DNA of 39,332 nucleotides from the NCBI GenBank assembly GCA_934120675.1, contig CAKOUU010000016.1, positions 1 through 39,332 on the forward strand. Reading direction: 5' to 3'. The position numbers and the translations under genes are program-made. The DNA comes from an uncultured Clostridia bacterium. Its GTDB lineage: Bacteria > Bacillota > Clostridia > TANB77 > CAG-508. How positions within the stretch are numbered: position 1 is the first letter of the stretch; each line of letters opens with the position of its first letter. This document shows positions 25,373-34,993 of this stretch, piece after piece. The notes beneath the pieces were generated by a model, which worked only from the letters and a program-made list of their open reading frames with translations, was not told the origin of the DNA and did no database searches.

Positions 25373-25927
25373 CTACATTTTTGAATTTTTTTCTGGAACA
25401 GCTTTTTTTACATTTATATTTACTTCTTTTACTTCTAAGTCTGTTGTTTCTTTTACTTTTGATTTTATTTTAGCTTGTAAATCTGCTGATAAATCTTTTA
25501 TAACTGTATCTGCTCCAACTACTAAATTAACAAAAACATTAACATTATTTTCTTTATCTATTTCAACCTTTGATGTTACATCTTTTGCAACTTTGAATTC
25601 TTTTGTAACTGCTTCAACAAGATTTTCAATTGTTTCTTTTGATATCATTAGTTTTCCATTATCATTTGCTAATAATATTCCTTGTTTATCTTTTAATTCT
25701 TGTTTTGATGTTGGGTCAAAGAATATACATCTAAGTGATAATAATATAAATACAATACTAACTCCTAATATTACTTTTGAAGATGTTCCATATAATAATA
25801 AACTTCTTACTAATCCTTGTACTATATCAATGTCTAACCAACCAAATATTAATAGACATGCTATTATTGATAATATTAATATTATATTTGAATATATAAT
25901 TAGTGTGATTTTTTCTATAACTTTCAT
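25373..25927 (-). CDS. amaP: AmaP, Asp23 membrane-anchoring protein
   Basis: 184 aa. Two transmembrane helices in residues 8-70, then an Asp23/Gls24-like domain with 'KLMISKETIENLVEAVTKEF' and 'VNVFVNLVVGADTVIKDL'. Matches the membrane anchor AmaP that tethers Asp23. It lies next to asp23 (25963-26505). Confidence 0.85.
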   Translation of the reverse strand: MKVIEKITLIIYSNIILILSIIACLLIFGWLDIDIVQGLVRSLLLYGTSSKVILGVSIVFILLSLRCIFFDPTSKQELKDKQGILLANDNGKLMISKETIENLVEAVTKEFKVAKDVTSKVEIDKENNVNVFVNLVVGADTVIKDLSADLQAKIKSKVKETTDLEVKEVNINVKKAVPEKNSKM

Positions 25928-25962
25928 TTTTTATTACCTCTCTTTTCTTTTCGTATCTTTTA

Positions 25963-26505
25963 TTATTTATTTGAATTTTGTTCTTCTTCAGACTGTTCTT
26001 CTTTTTTTGTCATTTCTGTATTAACACCCTGAACATGAACATTTACTTCTTCTACTTTAAATCCAGTCATGTTTTCAACAGATTTTTTTACTCTATTTTG
26101 AATTTCAAATGCTACATCTGGAATTCTTGAGCCATATTCAACAATGATGTTTACATCTATTTTTGCTTTATTATCTGTTTTGTCAACTTTTATACCTTTT
26201 GCCATATTTTTCTTTCCACTTAGGACTTCTGATATTCCTCCTGCAAAACCTCCTGACATTGATGCAACACCTTGTACTTCTGATACCGCCACACCTGCAA
26301 TTACTGCAATTACATCATTTGATATTTCTATGCCGTTTTCAGTATTTTCTGTCTCTTCTTCATTACTTGTTTCATCTGACTCTATCGTTTCTTTGTTTTC
26401 TACTTTTTGTTGCTTTATTTTTTCAGTTTCTGTTGTTTCCCCTTCTGTTTTTTCAGCCCCTTTTCTTTCAACAAGTTCTTTTTCAGAATTTTGTTCTTTG
26501 TCCAT
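25963..26505 (-). CDS. Asp23/Gls24 family envelope stress protein
   Basis: 180 aa. The N-terminal 70 residues are a highly charged E/T/K linker; then 'GIEISNDVIAVIAGVAVSEV' and 'VNIIVEYGSRIPDVAFEIQN' with 'MTGFKVEEVNVHVQGV', the diagnostic Asp23 domain. First gene of the asp23-amaP-DUF2273-nusB-xseA run. In Staphylococcus, Asp23 is membrane-associated via AmaP and linked to cell-wall stress. The long acidic N-terminus is unusual. Confidence 0.85.
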   Translation of the reverse strand: MDKEQNSEKELVERKGAEKTEGETTETEKIKQQKVENKETIESDETSNEEETENTENGIEISNDVIAVIAGVAVSEVQGVASMSGGFAGGISEVLSGKKNMAKGIKVDKTDNKAKIDVNIIVEYGSRIPDVAFEIQNRVKKSVENMTGFKVEEVNVHVQGVNTEMTKKEEQSEEEQNSNK

Positions 26506-26552
26506 AAAAATTCCTCCTTTTGAAAGTTTTTAAGTTTTCAATTAAATGTAAA

Positions 26553-26590
26553 AAATTGATATACTTAATACTTTATAAGTATATCAATTT
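26553..26590 (-). terminator. Terminator after fmt
   Basis: 15-bp perfect stem AAATTGATATACTTA/TAAGTATATCAATTT, 8-nt loop, T-tracts on both sides. Separates the fmt operon from the asp23 operon. Confidence 0.85.
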
Positions 26591-26666
26591 TTAGTATTTT
26601 TTACAACCTTTTTTAGTATTTTTTTACCAATTATTCTAAAATCACATTACAGTTCAATTTTGAAAT

Positions 26667-27626
26667 TTATTCAAATACTTGAAATTCTTCTATTTTATTA
26701 CCTCTCAAAAAATCACCTATACTCATTCTTTTAGCATTTTCACCTTGAATTTCTAAAACACTCAAAATTCCCTGTTTTGTTTTAATAAATAATCCATCTC
26801 TTTGATCTGAAACAAGTACAGTTCCATTTCTAAAAATTTGAATATTATCTTCATCATATCCAATATTTTTAGCAATATCAACTTTCCAAAATTTAATTTT
26901 AGAACCATTCAAAAAAGTATAAGCACCCATAATAGGGTTTAAGCCTCTAACAAGATTTTTTATTTCTTGAGCAGTTTTATTTTCCCAGTCAATTTTAGCC
27001 ATATCTTTGCTAAGCATTGGTGCGACAGAAAAATTATCTCCTTGTTTTTCTCTTGGTGCAGTTCCATTTTCAATTTGTTTTAATGTTTCAACTAACAATT
27101 CTCCACCAATTTTAGATAATCTATCCCACAATTCTCCTGTTGTCTCATTTTCACCAATTTCAACTTCTTGTTTTAAAATCATATCACCTGTATCCATTCC
27201 AACATCCATATACATTGTTGTTACACCAGTTGTTTTATCGCCATTTAAAACAGCCCATTGAATTGGTGCAGCACCTCTATATTTTGGAAGTAAAGAACCA
27301 TGTACATTTATACATCCTAATCTTGGTATATCTAATATTTCTTTTGGTAATATTTTTCCATATGCTACAACACATATAACATCTGGATTCAAATCTTTTA
27401 TTTGATTTATAAATTCTTCATTTTTTCTTACTTTTTCTGGTTGAAATATTTCTAAATCTTTTTCTAACGCAAATTCTTTTACAGGTGACGCAACTAATTT
27501 CATACCTCTTCCTTTTGGTCTGTCTGGATTTGTTACAACTCCTAATATATTATAACCTGCATTATATACAGCTTCTAAACTGTCTCTTGCAAAATCAGGT
27601 GTTCCCATAAATAAAATATTTAACAT
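26667..27626 (-). CDS. fmt: Methionyl-tRNA formyltransferase
   Basis: 319 aa. 'ILFMGTPDFARDSLEAVYNA' start, 'NVHGSLLPKYRGAAPIQWAV' and 'VTTMYMDVGMDTGDMI' are the formyltransferase motifs with catalytic N/H/D. It formylates initiator Met-tRNA using 10-formyl-THF. 18 bp after def, same operon; fhs elsewhere in the window supplies the cofactor. Confidence 0.97.
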   Translation of the reverse strand: MLNILFMGTPDFARDSLEAVYNAGYNILGVVTNPDRPKGRGMKLVASPVKEFALEKDLEIFQPEKVRKNEEFINQIKDLNPDVICVVAYGKILPKEILDIPRLGCINVHGSLLPKYRGAAPIQWAVLNGDKTTGVTTMYMDVGMDTGDMILKQEVEIGENETTGELWDRLSKIGGELLVETLKQIENGTAPREKQGDNFSVAPMLSKDMAKIDWENKTAQEIKNLVRGLNPIMGAYTFLNGSKIKFWKVDIAKNIGYDEDNIQIFRNGTVLVSDQRDGLFIKTKQGILSVLEIQGENAKRMSIGDFLRGNKIEEFQVFE

Positions 27627-27644
27627 TTTTTCAACACTCTCCCA

Positions 27645-28121
27645 TTACTTTTCTGGTTCTACATATTCCATAGTTCCAGGAACAATTTTGTCAACAAAAA
27701 CTTCACCTTCAAGATGGTCATATTCATGGCAAATAGCCTGTGCCAACAAATCTTTAGCCTTAACTTTAACTCTTTTTCCATTTCTATCAGTATATTCTGC
27801 TGTAACTTCATCTGGTCTTACAACTTTTGCAAATTGATTTGGAAAACTTAAACATCCCTCTTCAACTTCTCTTTCACCTTTTGTTTTTAAAATAACTGGA
27901 TTTATAAAAACTATTGGTCCTTTGTCATCATATAAATCTACAACAAAAACTCTTTTTAAAATTCCAACTTGTACAGCAGCTAGTCCCACGCCATTGTACT
28001 TATGCATTGTATCTATCATATCATCTATTAATGTTTGTAGTTTTTCATCTATTGTTTCAATTTCTCTTGATTTTTTATTTAAGATTTCGTCTCCTTCATA
28101 TCTTAGATTTCTTATTGCCAC
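27645..28121 (-). CDS. def: Peptide deformylase
   Basis: 158 aa. The three metal motifs are intact: 'GVGLAAVQVG', 'EEGCLSFP' and 'ICHEYDHLEG' (HExxH). Removes the N-formyl group added through Fmt. Operon priA-def-fmt. Confidence 0.97.
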   Translation of the reverse strand: MAIRNLRYEGDEILNKKSREIETIDEKLQTLIDDMIDTMHKYNGVGLAAVQVGILKRVFVVDLYDDKGPIVFINPVILKTKGEREVEEGCLSFPNQFAKVVRPDEVTAEYTDRNGKRVKVKAKDLLAQAICHEYDHLEGEVFVDKIVPGTMEYVEPEK

Positions 28122-28150
28122 TTTTATTCCCCCACTTCTATATTATTAAT

Positions 28151-30388
28151 TTACACCATACTATTTGGATTTACATCAACTGAAACCTTAGTATTTTTAT
28201 AATTTTCACTATATATTTCTCTTAACAAATCATTTAAAATTCCATTTGCCTGTTCATTCATATTGCCTTTTATAATAATTCTCCATCTAAATCTATTTTG
28301 AATTTTATCTATTGGTGATGGCATTGGTTTAAAAGTTTTAAATTCTTCATTATTTAAATTTTTAATTAGATATTCATATGCTTTATTTGAAACTTTTTTT
28401 ATCTCAGCTTCATTTAAACTATTAAATCCAATTATTATTATATCGCAAAATGGCGGATATTTCAACTGCTTTCTTAAAGTGATTTCTGTTTCGTAAAATT
28501 CTTGATAATTTTGTTTTTGTGCATCTTGAATACTGAAATTTTCTGGATTATATGTTTGTATTATAACCTTTCCCGGTAAATTCTCTCTTCCGGCTCTTCC
28601 AGCAACCTGTGTTAAAATTTGAAATGTCCTTTCTGTTGCCCTGTAATCATCAATATTTAATGAACTATCTGCAGCTATAACACCTACCAATGTTACTTTT
28701 GGAAAATGATGTCCTTTTACGACCATCTGTGTTCCAATTAATATATCAATACCATCATTTTTGAATTTGTTTAAAATTTGTTCATGTGAATTTTTCTTTG
28801 TTACTGTATCTACATCCATTCTTATTGTTTTAGCCTGTGGAAATTGTTTTAATATTTCCTGTTCTAATTTTTGTGTTCCTGTTCCAAAATATCTTATTTT
28901 ATCACTTCCACACTCTGGACATTTTGTAACAACTTTTTCTTCATATCCACAATAATGACATTTCAATTTATTTTCATAACTATGATATGTCATACTGATA
29001 TTACAATTTTTGCATTTTACAGTGTATCCACAATTTCTACACATTATAAATGTTGAATATCCTCTTCTATTCAAAAACAAAATTGTTTGTAGTTTATCTT
29101 TTAAATTCTGTTCTATTGCTTGATATAAATCAAAACTTAACATTGACCTATTTCCATTTGCAAGTTCCTGTTTTAAATCCACAATTTCTACTTTTGGTAA
29201 ATTAGAATTATTTGCTCTTTTTGTTAATTCCAATAATGTAATTTTTCCTGTTTCTTTTGCATTATAAAATGTTCTTAAATCAGGTGTTGCACTTCCCAAA
29301 ACTAACGGAACTTTTTCTTGTTTTGCAATTTTTTTTGCAACTTCTTTTGCATCATACTTTGGACTTGCTTCTGATTTATATGAACTGTCATGCTCTTCAT
29401 CAATTATGATTATCCCCAAATCTTCGACTGGTGCAAATATTGCAGACCTTGCCCCTATAACAATTTTTGCTTTATTTTCTTTTATCCTTTTCCACTCATC
29501 ATGTCTTTCACCTATTGATAATTTACTATGTAAAACCGCTATTGTTTCTTTCCCAAATCTTGATATAAATCTATCCAACATTTGTGGAGTTAACGAAATT
29601 TCTGGTACCAAAACTATTGCTGATTTTCCTTCTTTTTGGGCCTTATCTATTAACTGTAAATATACTTCCGTTTTTCCTGAACCTGTAACTCCATAAAGCA
29701 AAAATTCTTCATATTTTTTGATATCCATACTTGCTGAAATTTTGTTAAAAGCATTTTGTTGTTCTTCTGTTAATTTTAAATTATTTGTATTTTCTATGTT
29801 TTTGTTTTCCAATGGATTTCTCTCAACTTTTTGTTCAACCAATTCTAGATATCCATTTTTTATTAAAGTATTTACTATTGCTCTTGAACAGTCTGTAAAC
29901 ATCTCTATGTCTGGTATTGTACATCCCTCATTATCCTTTACAAAATTCAAAATTCTAATTTGTTTTTCAGATTTTATTTTCTTGGTTTCTATTTCAAAAT
30001 TTATATCTTCAAAATCTTTTTTTAAATACATAACATTTATTTTTTTATCTTGTATTCTTTTATTTACATCTTTTGTATTTGTTCCCGGTGTTTGCATTAG
30101 TCTGATACATTCTGATATATTGCAGAAGTATCTTTTTGCCATCCAATTTGCAAGTTCTATTTGCTTGTCTGTTAAACCATTTTCTACTTTTGCTATGTTT
30201 TTTATTTCATATTGTGATTTTTCTTTTATTTTGACTACATGTGCTTCTTCTAGTGTTTTCATTTTTCCAAATGGAACTAATACTTTACTTCCTATTAATA
30301 TCAGTTCTTCCATTTCTTTTGGTATGTTGTAGTCAAATGTTCTGTTTAGTTGTTTTGCTTTGCTATTTATTATTACTTCTGCTACCAA
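28151..30388 (-). CDS. priA: Primosomal protein N', replication restart helicase
   Basis: 745 aa. N-terminal 3'-DNA-binding region, Walker A 'LYGVTGSGKTEVYL' (about residues 232-245), DEAH-type 'IIDEEHDSSYK', and four zinc-knuckle CxxC pairs ('CRNCGYTVKCKNC', 'CHYCG', 'CPECG'). Helicase C motif 'IGTQMVVKGHHFPKVTLVGV'. Reloads replisomes at stalled forks. First gene of the priA-def-fmt run. Confidence 0.97.
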   Translation of the reverse strand: MVAEVIINSKAKQLNRTFDYNIPKEMEELILIGSKVLVPFGKMKTLEEAHVVKIKEKSQYEIKNIAKVENGLTDKQIELANWMAKRYFCNISECIRLMQTPGTNTKDVNKRIQDKKINVMYLKKDFEDINFEIETKKIKSEKQIRILNFVKDNEGCTIPDIEMFTDCSRAIVNTLIKNGYLELVEQKVERNPLENKNIENTNNLKLTEEQQNAFNKISASMDIKKYEEFLLYGVTGSGKTEVYLQLIDKAQKEGKSAIVLVPEISLTPQMLDRFISRFGKETIAVLHSKLSIGERHDEWKRIKENKAKIVIGARSAIFAPVEDLGIIIIDEEHDSSYKSEASPKYDAKEVAKKIAKQEKVPLVLGSATPDLRTFYNAKETGKITLLELTKRANNSNLPKVEIVDLKQELANGNRSMLSFDLYQAIEQNLKDKLQTILFLNRRGYSTFIMCRNCGYTVKCKNCNISMTYHSYENKLKCHYCGYEEKVVTKCPECGSDKIRYFGTGTQKLEQEILKQFPQAKTIRMDVDTVTKKNSHEQILNKFKNDGIDILIGTQMVVKGHHFPKVTLVGVIAADSSLNIDDYRATERTFQILTQVAGRAGRENLPGKVIIQTYNPENFSIQDAQKQNYQEFYETEITLRKQLKYPPFCDIIIIGFNSLNEAEIKKVSNKAYEYLIKNLNNEEFKTFKPMPSPIDKIQNRFRWRIIIKGNMNEQANGILNDLLREIYSENYKNTKVSVDVNPNSMV

Positions 30389-30472
30389 TTAATTCAGCTC
30401 CTCTTACTTTATCTGTTTTGAATTATAACATATTGTTTGATCATTTTCTATATTTTTTTACTTTATAACAAG

Positions 30473-30509
30473 AAAAGCAAAGATAAAATATATTCTTTTC
30501 TTTGCTTTT
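30473..30509. terminator. Terminator between the prepilin gene and priA
   Basis: Arms AAAAGCAAAGA and TCTTTGCTTTT with a 15-nt loop; the minus-strand side ends in TTTTCTTG. It sits just after the prepilin stop (30512). Confidence 0.7.
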
Positions 30510-30511
30510 TC

Positions 30512-31297
30512 TTACATATTATTACCTGAATTTTCCTGATTTCCAATTTCATTTTCATAATTCAAATTTAATTTTTTTGTTCCAAGACTAATTTCATCTC
30601 CATGAACAACATTTATATCATACTCTCCTGGTTTATCAATATAAAATTCCAATTTATCTGAAGTATTCCAGTAATTCACATCAGACAATTTATATTTAAC
30701 TTGCCAATTGGTAACATATCCATCATATTGAATATTTGAAACAATTATTTTATATTTATCCCCTTCAGCAATTGCATTTACCTCAAATGTTCCTTTATTA
30801 TCATTTTTATTATGATATTCCACATTATATAGACCACCTTCTATTTGGTCTATCATATAATATGTGATTCCATTGTATTCCAAGCCATCACACAAAACGA
30901 CATATCTATATTTAACATTAATCAAATAATTACCTTTGTATCCATCTAATCCCAACTGCTCTTTTATTTGATTTCCATTTAATAATCTAAATCCCGCTTC
31001 TATTGCATTTTTTTCTTCCTCTGTTTTGTCTTTATAAATAATATTACTTACAATTTCATTATTAAGTATTGATTTTTGTTCATCGCCTATTCCCTGTCCA
31101 ATATCAGTTTTACTTTGTTGATTAAGTTCATTAACTTTTGTTTGCAATACAGTTAATTGACTTTTTAATTTATTAAAATTTGAATATTCTATTGTTGATT
31201 TTCCAGATGTTATACCTATTGTTGATAATATAAGTAAAAGTATTATTGTTGTGACTAATGCAACTAATGTTACACCTCTTTCATTTGTTTTTTTCAT
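30512..31297 (-). CDS. Prepilin-like surface protein
   Basis: 261 aa. Leader 'MKKTNERG' then 'VTLVALVTTIILLLILSTIG' (cleavage after Gly8 expected), coiled N-terminal helix ('LKSQLTVLQTKVNELNQQ'), then a globular beta part with 'KYRYVVLCDGLEYNGITYYM' and a C-terminal Ig-like strand set. No repeats. Stands alone with its own terminator; upstream region has the tRNA-Gln terminator. Possibly a minor pseudopilin. Confidence 0.75.
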   Translation of the reverse strand: MKKTNERGVTLVALVTTIILLLILSTIGITSGKSTIEYSNFNKLKSQLTVLQTKVNELNQQSKTDIGQGIGDEQKSILNNEIVSNIIYKDKTEEEKNAIEAGFRLLNGNQIKEQLGLDGYKGNYLINVKYRYVVLCDGLEYNGITYYMIDQIEGGLYNVEYHNKNDNKGTFEVNAIAEGDKYKIIVSNIQYDGYVTNWQVKYKLSDVNYWNTSDKLEFYIDKPGEYDINVVHGDEISLGTKKLNLNYENEIGNQENSGNNM

Positions 31298-31345
31298 AAC
31301 AAGCCTCCCTAATAACAGTAATCTATACGTTTATTTAATTATACT

Positions 31346-31389
31346 TAAAAATTCTGCAAATGTCCTTTTGTTAATTAACACTTGCAGAA
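31346..31389 (-). terminator. tRNA-Gln terminator
   Basis: Stem TTCTGCAA/TTGCAGAA-type with further pairing GTG/ACA region and TTTTTAAG on the minus strand, directly after tRNA-Gln. Confidence 0.7.
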
Positions 31390-31397
31390 ACTTATGT

Positions 31398-31472
31398 TGG
31401 CTGGGGTACTGTGATTCGAACACAGGAATGTCGGAGTCAGAGTCCGATGCCTTACCGCTTGGCGATACCCCA
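31398..31472 (-). tRNA. tRNA-Gln (anticodon CTG)
   Basis: 75 nt with encoded CCA. Anticodon stem TCGGA/TCCGA encloses loop CTCTGAC, giving anticodon CTG (reads CAG). D-arm GCCAAGCGGTAAGGC and T-loop TTCGAAT are normal. Own promoter at 31488-31516. Confidence 0.96.
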
Positions 31473-31487
31473 ATATTAATTTACTTT

Positions 31488-31516
31488 ATATTATCACATT
31501 CATAAAAATTTGTCCA
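31488..31516 (-). promoter_or_regulatory. tRNA-Gln promoter
   Basis: -35 TGGACA (31511-31516), 17-bp spacer, -10 TAATAT (31488-31493). Confidence 0.65.
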
Positions 31517-31554
31517 TAAAAATTAAGCAACTTAGGAAAAAAATCCTAAGCTGC
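31517..31554 (-). terminator. Terminator of the TasA-like operon
   Basis: Arms GCAACTTAGGA and TCCTAAGCTGC with an A-rich loop; the minus strand continues TTAATTTTTATGG. It ends the four-gene minus operon. Confidence 0.75.
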
Positions 31555-31577
31555 ATTTACTATTATATATTTCAAAA

Positions 31578-32906
31578 TCATTTTTTAAAATTATACGTTC
31601 CAACATCTTTATTCCAAGTGTCTATAATATATTGTTTTTCAGATTTAGGAATTAAAGCAATTCTAAATGCAGAAATTGGTTTAGTTTTATCATACATACA
31701 CTCTTGACCATCTGAGCAAGTATTAATCCAGCCAACATTATTTACTAACACTTGGTAAACTATAGAAAAATATGAATAATCTTTTAATTTTATTTTTATT
31801 CCTGATATCCCATAATTGTATTCACTAGAAGCAGGCACAGGATTTCTTCCATTTATATCAGTTTGATTCAGTGAGTTTACTCCTCCACCTCCTAACTGAA
31901 AATATTTTTTTCCTTTCAAAGTAACCAAATCGTTTGAAGCCATTGATTTATACATATCTTTTCCTGGGTTATACCCATGATTATAAATAATATTAAATGA
32001 TGTACATCTTGCCTTACTTCCTTCACCCCAATAAGTATGAACATATGCATTTGCCTGAACGAAATCATTATCTATATTTCCTGAAACATTAAATGCGAGT
32101 GCCTCTGTTTTATACTTAGGGTTTTGCTTAACAGCTGTACCTCCTGCAACATCATAATTTCCATATCCATATGTCCAACCTATATTCGAATTGTGCGAAG
32201 CATACACAATTTTTATATATGTAGCTTTGGTAATATTGACATTTACAATAGCTTTGTTACCTGCATAGTCTTCTATTGGCAATTCATAAGAAATGTTATT
32301 TGTAAATTCTTTTTCAATATTCAAATTATTATCTGACATTTTCCAACCATCTATTTTTCTTATTGTTTCAGATAAATTTATAACAGCATTAACTCTTCCA
32401 TCAGAAATCACTTTCTCTATCAAATTACCAGTTGGTGCAGTATTATCAATTGTTATTTTCGTATCAACCATAATTTCTTCATTTTTTAAATCACCTTTGT
32501 CAACTACTGTTCCTTCTAAAAAATCCAACTTCAATTTTCCATTTTCTTTTAAATTCTTAAGTTGAATCTGATATATATTTTGACCTAAATCAGAAATTAT
32601 AATTGATTTTTCTTCAACTTGGGTATTATCTATCATTGCTTTAATATGATTACTATCTAAAAAAACATTTTTAATATTTGATTCAATTACTTTGATTTTT
32701 ATGGTAATAGTATCTTCATTATTTGCATATTCCGGATATTCCGTATTCGTATTAGATATATTTACTAATTCAATTTTTGGTTTTGTTCTATCTATATTAA
32801 GATTTGCAATGCAAAATTCTTCTTGCACGACATATTTAGCATATATATTTGTGCAAAATGAAATTATTAGAATATTCAATATGATAATTGCTAATACTTT
32901 TTTCAA
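31578..32906 (-). CDS. Secreted Ig/ChW-like surface protein of TasA-like operon
   Basis: 442 aa. Signal peptide MKKVLAIIILNILIISFCTNIYA. The start of the mature part, 'KYVVQEEFCIANLNID', matches TasA-like operon proteins. An Ig-like central part ('KITIDNTAPTGN') is followed by two ChW-like motifs: 'IVYASHNSNIGWTYGYGN' and 'IVYQVLVNNVGWINTCSDGQ'. Last gene of a four-gene operon. Likely surface- or matrix-bound. Confidence 0.72.
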   Translation of the reverse strand: MKKVLAIIILNILIISFCTNIYAKYVVQEEFCIANLNIDRTKPKIELVNISNTNTEYPEYANNEDTITIKIKVIESNIKNVFLDSNHIKAMIDNTQVEEKSIIISDLGQNIYQIQLKNLKENGKLKLDFLEGTVVDKGDLKNEEIMVDTKITIDNTAPTGNLIEKVISDGRVNAVINLSETIRKIDGWKMSDNNLNIEKEFTNNISYELPIEDYAGNKAIVNVNITKATYIKIVYASHNSNIGWTYGYGNYDVAGGTAVKQNPKYKTEALAFNVSGNIDNDFVQANAYVHTYWGEGSKARCTSFNIIYNHGYNPGKDMYKSMASNDLVTLKGKKYFQLGGGGVNSLNQTDINGRNPVPASSEYNYGISGIKIKLKDYSYFSIVYQVLVNNVGWINTCSDGQECMYDKTKPISAFRIALIPKSEKQYIIDTWNKDVGTYNFKK

Positions 32907-32988
32907 CTTTGCTCACTCTCCCTTCTTAGAAACTACATATAAAATCATTTTTTTACTTGCGAGTTTAAAACTTTTATATTACATAGTA

Positions 32989-33600
32989 TTAAAACATGTC
33001 AATTCCATATGTATAAACATCAAAATTATATTGATTTATATTTTTAGCATCATTTGTATCTTGAATATCAACTTTTTCCAAACCTTGGCTATTTTGAAAT
33101 TCCCAATACCATTTAATTTTATAAACTATTTTTTTATTTTTGTTTATGTCTCCTTTCATACTTTCAGATAATTCTTCTAATGTATTAGCTTCATCAAGAA
33201 AAACATTATCTTTAAAAACTTTAAAATTCAAGTTTTGTGGCTTTGCATTGTTACTTTTGAACTCAATTCTATATTTTAAATTTTGATTTGAATTCAACTC
33301 TATTTCAAATTGACCCCTGCTTCCTGGCGCAATTTTTTCATATACAAAAGCTGTTTTGTCAGCAGAATCTAACAAATTAATTGTTTTTAACTTCATATCT
33401 TTATAATCTACATTGAATTTATATATACTTTTTTGATTTAAATTATCAATAGAATCTTTTTGACCATTTACTAAAAATTTCAAAAACAAAAAATCATCAT
33501 TTTTAATTGAATCAAACTTTAAATTTGAACAAACAATTTTGAAAATTAAAAAAACCAATATAATCACTATTATTAATCTTTTTATATTTTTGTTTTTCAT
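32989..33600 (-). CDS. TasA-like secreted fibre/matrix subunit
   Basis: 203 aa. N-terminal hydrophobic signal/anchor (residues 8-24), then a beta-rich domain with 'KIAPGSRGQFEIELNSNQNL' and 'KIKWYWEFQ', which match the neighbouring 34259-34852 protein ('KIAPGTDGEFQI', 'VGWNWKYE'). Related to TasA/CalY-type fibre proteins. The operon position and shared motifs suggest a paralogous subunit. Confidence 0.7.
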   Translation of the reverse strand: MKNKNIKRLIIVIILVFLIFKIVCSNLKFDSIKNDDFLFLKFLVNGQKDSIDNLNQKSIYKFNVDYKDMKLKTINLLDSADKTAFVYEKIAPGSRGQFEIELNSNQNLKYRIEFKSNNAKPQNLNFKVFKDNVFLDEANTLEELSESMKGDINKNKKIVYKIKWYWEFQNSQGLEKVDIQDTNDAKNINQYNFDVYTYGIDMF

Positions 33601-33609
33601 AACATCACC

Positions 33610-34176
33610 TTATGCCTTTACCTGTTCAGTATGTACTTTTACCTGTATTTTATCTAATATATCATTTATTAATGTATTGACATTTTTATCATACTTAATT
33701 TTTATCTTATACTCTCTTTCCTCTTTGGTATCTTTAGATATTTGAATATACTCTGTTTTATTATCTTTTAAATCGATTTTGTTTTCTCCCTGATACAATT
33801 CAAATTTAACAGCACTATCATTATTAGATAAAATCTCTATATAATATTTTAAATCTGTTTGAGTTAAATTATTTTCATCATAATTTTTTATTTTAAATGC
33901 ATATTCACCATAATTTTTTTCTGCTGTTATATCAATACTTGGATTATTTTCAACAATTAAAATTGGTTCAGCAATTTCAGCATTTCCTTTTACTATCACC
34001 TCTTCCAAAACTCTTGCCATACTATAACCACCAAACAATAACAAAATAATAATAAAAATTATAAGAATTGCAGTAATAATTTTTGTATTTTTACCACTGG
34101 CTTTTTCTTCTTTATTTAACTTGCCCTTTTTTATTATTGGTAAATCTATATCTTTTAAACTTTTAACAGTTTTCAT
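33610..34176 (-). CDS. TasA-like membrane-anchored subunit
   Basis: 188 aa. A cytoplasmic-type basic N-terminus, then a membrane segment (about residues 32-52, 'IITAILIIFIIILLLFGGYS') and an exported beta domain ('KGNAEIAEPILIVENNPSID', 'YYIEILSNNDSAVKF'). The 'MARVLEEVIVKGNAEIA' start of the mature part resembles TasA/SipW-dependent signal sequences. Second gene of the operon. Confidence 0.68.
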   Translation of the reverse strand: MKTVKSLKDIDLPIIKKGKLNKEEKASGKNTKIITAILIIFIIILLLFGGYSMARVLEEVIVKGNAEIAEPILIVENNPSIDITAEKNYGEYAFKIKNYDENNLTQTDLKYYIEILSNNDSAVKFELYQGENKIDLKDNKTEYIQISKDTKEEREYKIKIKYDKNVNTLINDILDKIQVKVHTEQVKA

Positions 34177-34258
34177 TATCTCCTCCTTAAAATGGATATT
34201 AATTTCAAATTTTTTATAAAATAAATATTTTCATATTTTTTATATTACTATATCAAAA

Positions 34259-34852
34259 CTAATTTTGTGGCATAACTTGTGTGCCTGAAATTATAACATC
34301 AAAAGTATAGTCGCTAATTGTCTTTGCTTCTTTTGTGTCAATTGCATCACTTGTTGCAATTTCTTGTTGAGTAGAACCTGTCTCATATTTCCAATTCCAT
34401 CCAACTGTCAATGTTTTTGTTTTATCTTGTCCATTAGCATCTATTGTTCCAGTTAAATCTTTTTGTAATTCTGTTAAAGAATTATATGTTTTACCATCAT
34501 ATGTAAATTTTAAATTTGTAGGTTTACTAGTTTCATTTTCAAATTTAATGACATAATTAATTCCAACATCTGAACCATTTGCATCTAATTTAATTTGAAA
34601 TTCTCCATCTGTCCCAGGTGCAATTTTATTACTTAATAATGTTGAATTATTCATTTTAGATTTTAAAGAAATTGTTTGCATTTTTTCTTCATTTTCATTT
34701 GCTTTAAAACTCCAACTTGCAATATCAGCAGTTCCTTTTCCTGATATTCTTGACATATATTTGGCATATGCCTGTCCTCCTACAAATGCTAATAATATTG
34801 CAATAACTGCAATTAATACTAATACTATTTTTTTACTCTTTTTCAATAGCAT
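34259..34852 (-). CDS. TasA/CalY-like matrix fibre protein
   Basis: 197 aa. SipW-type signal region (KKSKKIVLVLIAVIAILLAF, VGGQAYAKYM), mature protein starting near 'KYMSRISGKGTADIASWSF', with 'KIAPGTDGEFQIKLDANGSD', 'TVGWNWKYETG' and 'YTFDVIISGTQV'. These fit camelysin/TasA biofilm fibre proteins (Peptidase_M73 family). First gene of a four-gene operon under a strong promoter with two Spo0A-box-like sites. In Bacillus, TasA fibres form the biofilm matrix under Spo0A control; the parallel is an inference here. No SipW peptidase is in the window. Confidence 0.75.
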   Translation of the reverse strand: MLLKKSKKIVLVLIAVIAILLAFVGGQAYAKYMSRISGKGTADIASWSFKANENEEKMQTISLKSKMNNSTLLSNKIAPGTDGEFQIKLDANGSDVGINYVIKFENETSKPTNLKFTYDGKTYNSLTELQKDLTGTIDANGQDKTKTLTVGWNWKYETGSTQQEIATSDAIDTKEAKTISDYTFDVIISGTQVMPQN

Positions 34853-34926
34853 TCCTCCCTCTTATTCAATTTTTAATTTTTGGATTTTTTTGATTTTAAT
34901 TTTTGATTTTTAAATTTTTATTTTTT

Positions 34927-34953
34927 GCAAAGTTCATTTTATATATGAACTGC
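34927..34953 (-). promoter_or_regulatory. Leader hairpin of the TasA-like operon
   Basis: Stem GCA-AGTTCAT/ATGAACT-GC in the roughly 130-nt 5' leader, between the promoter and the first gene. Could stabilise or modulate the message; no switch is shown. Confidence 0.4.
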
Positions 34954-34993
34954 TTTTGAATTTAAAATATAAAAAATATGAAAATGTAATTTG

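Noticed and set aside
31251..31505. 84-aa plus-strand ORF over tRNA-Gln
   Set aside because: Covers the tRNA and its flanks; contains the same spurious tRNA-derived motif.
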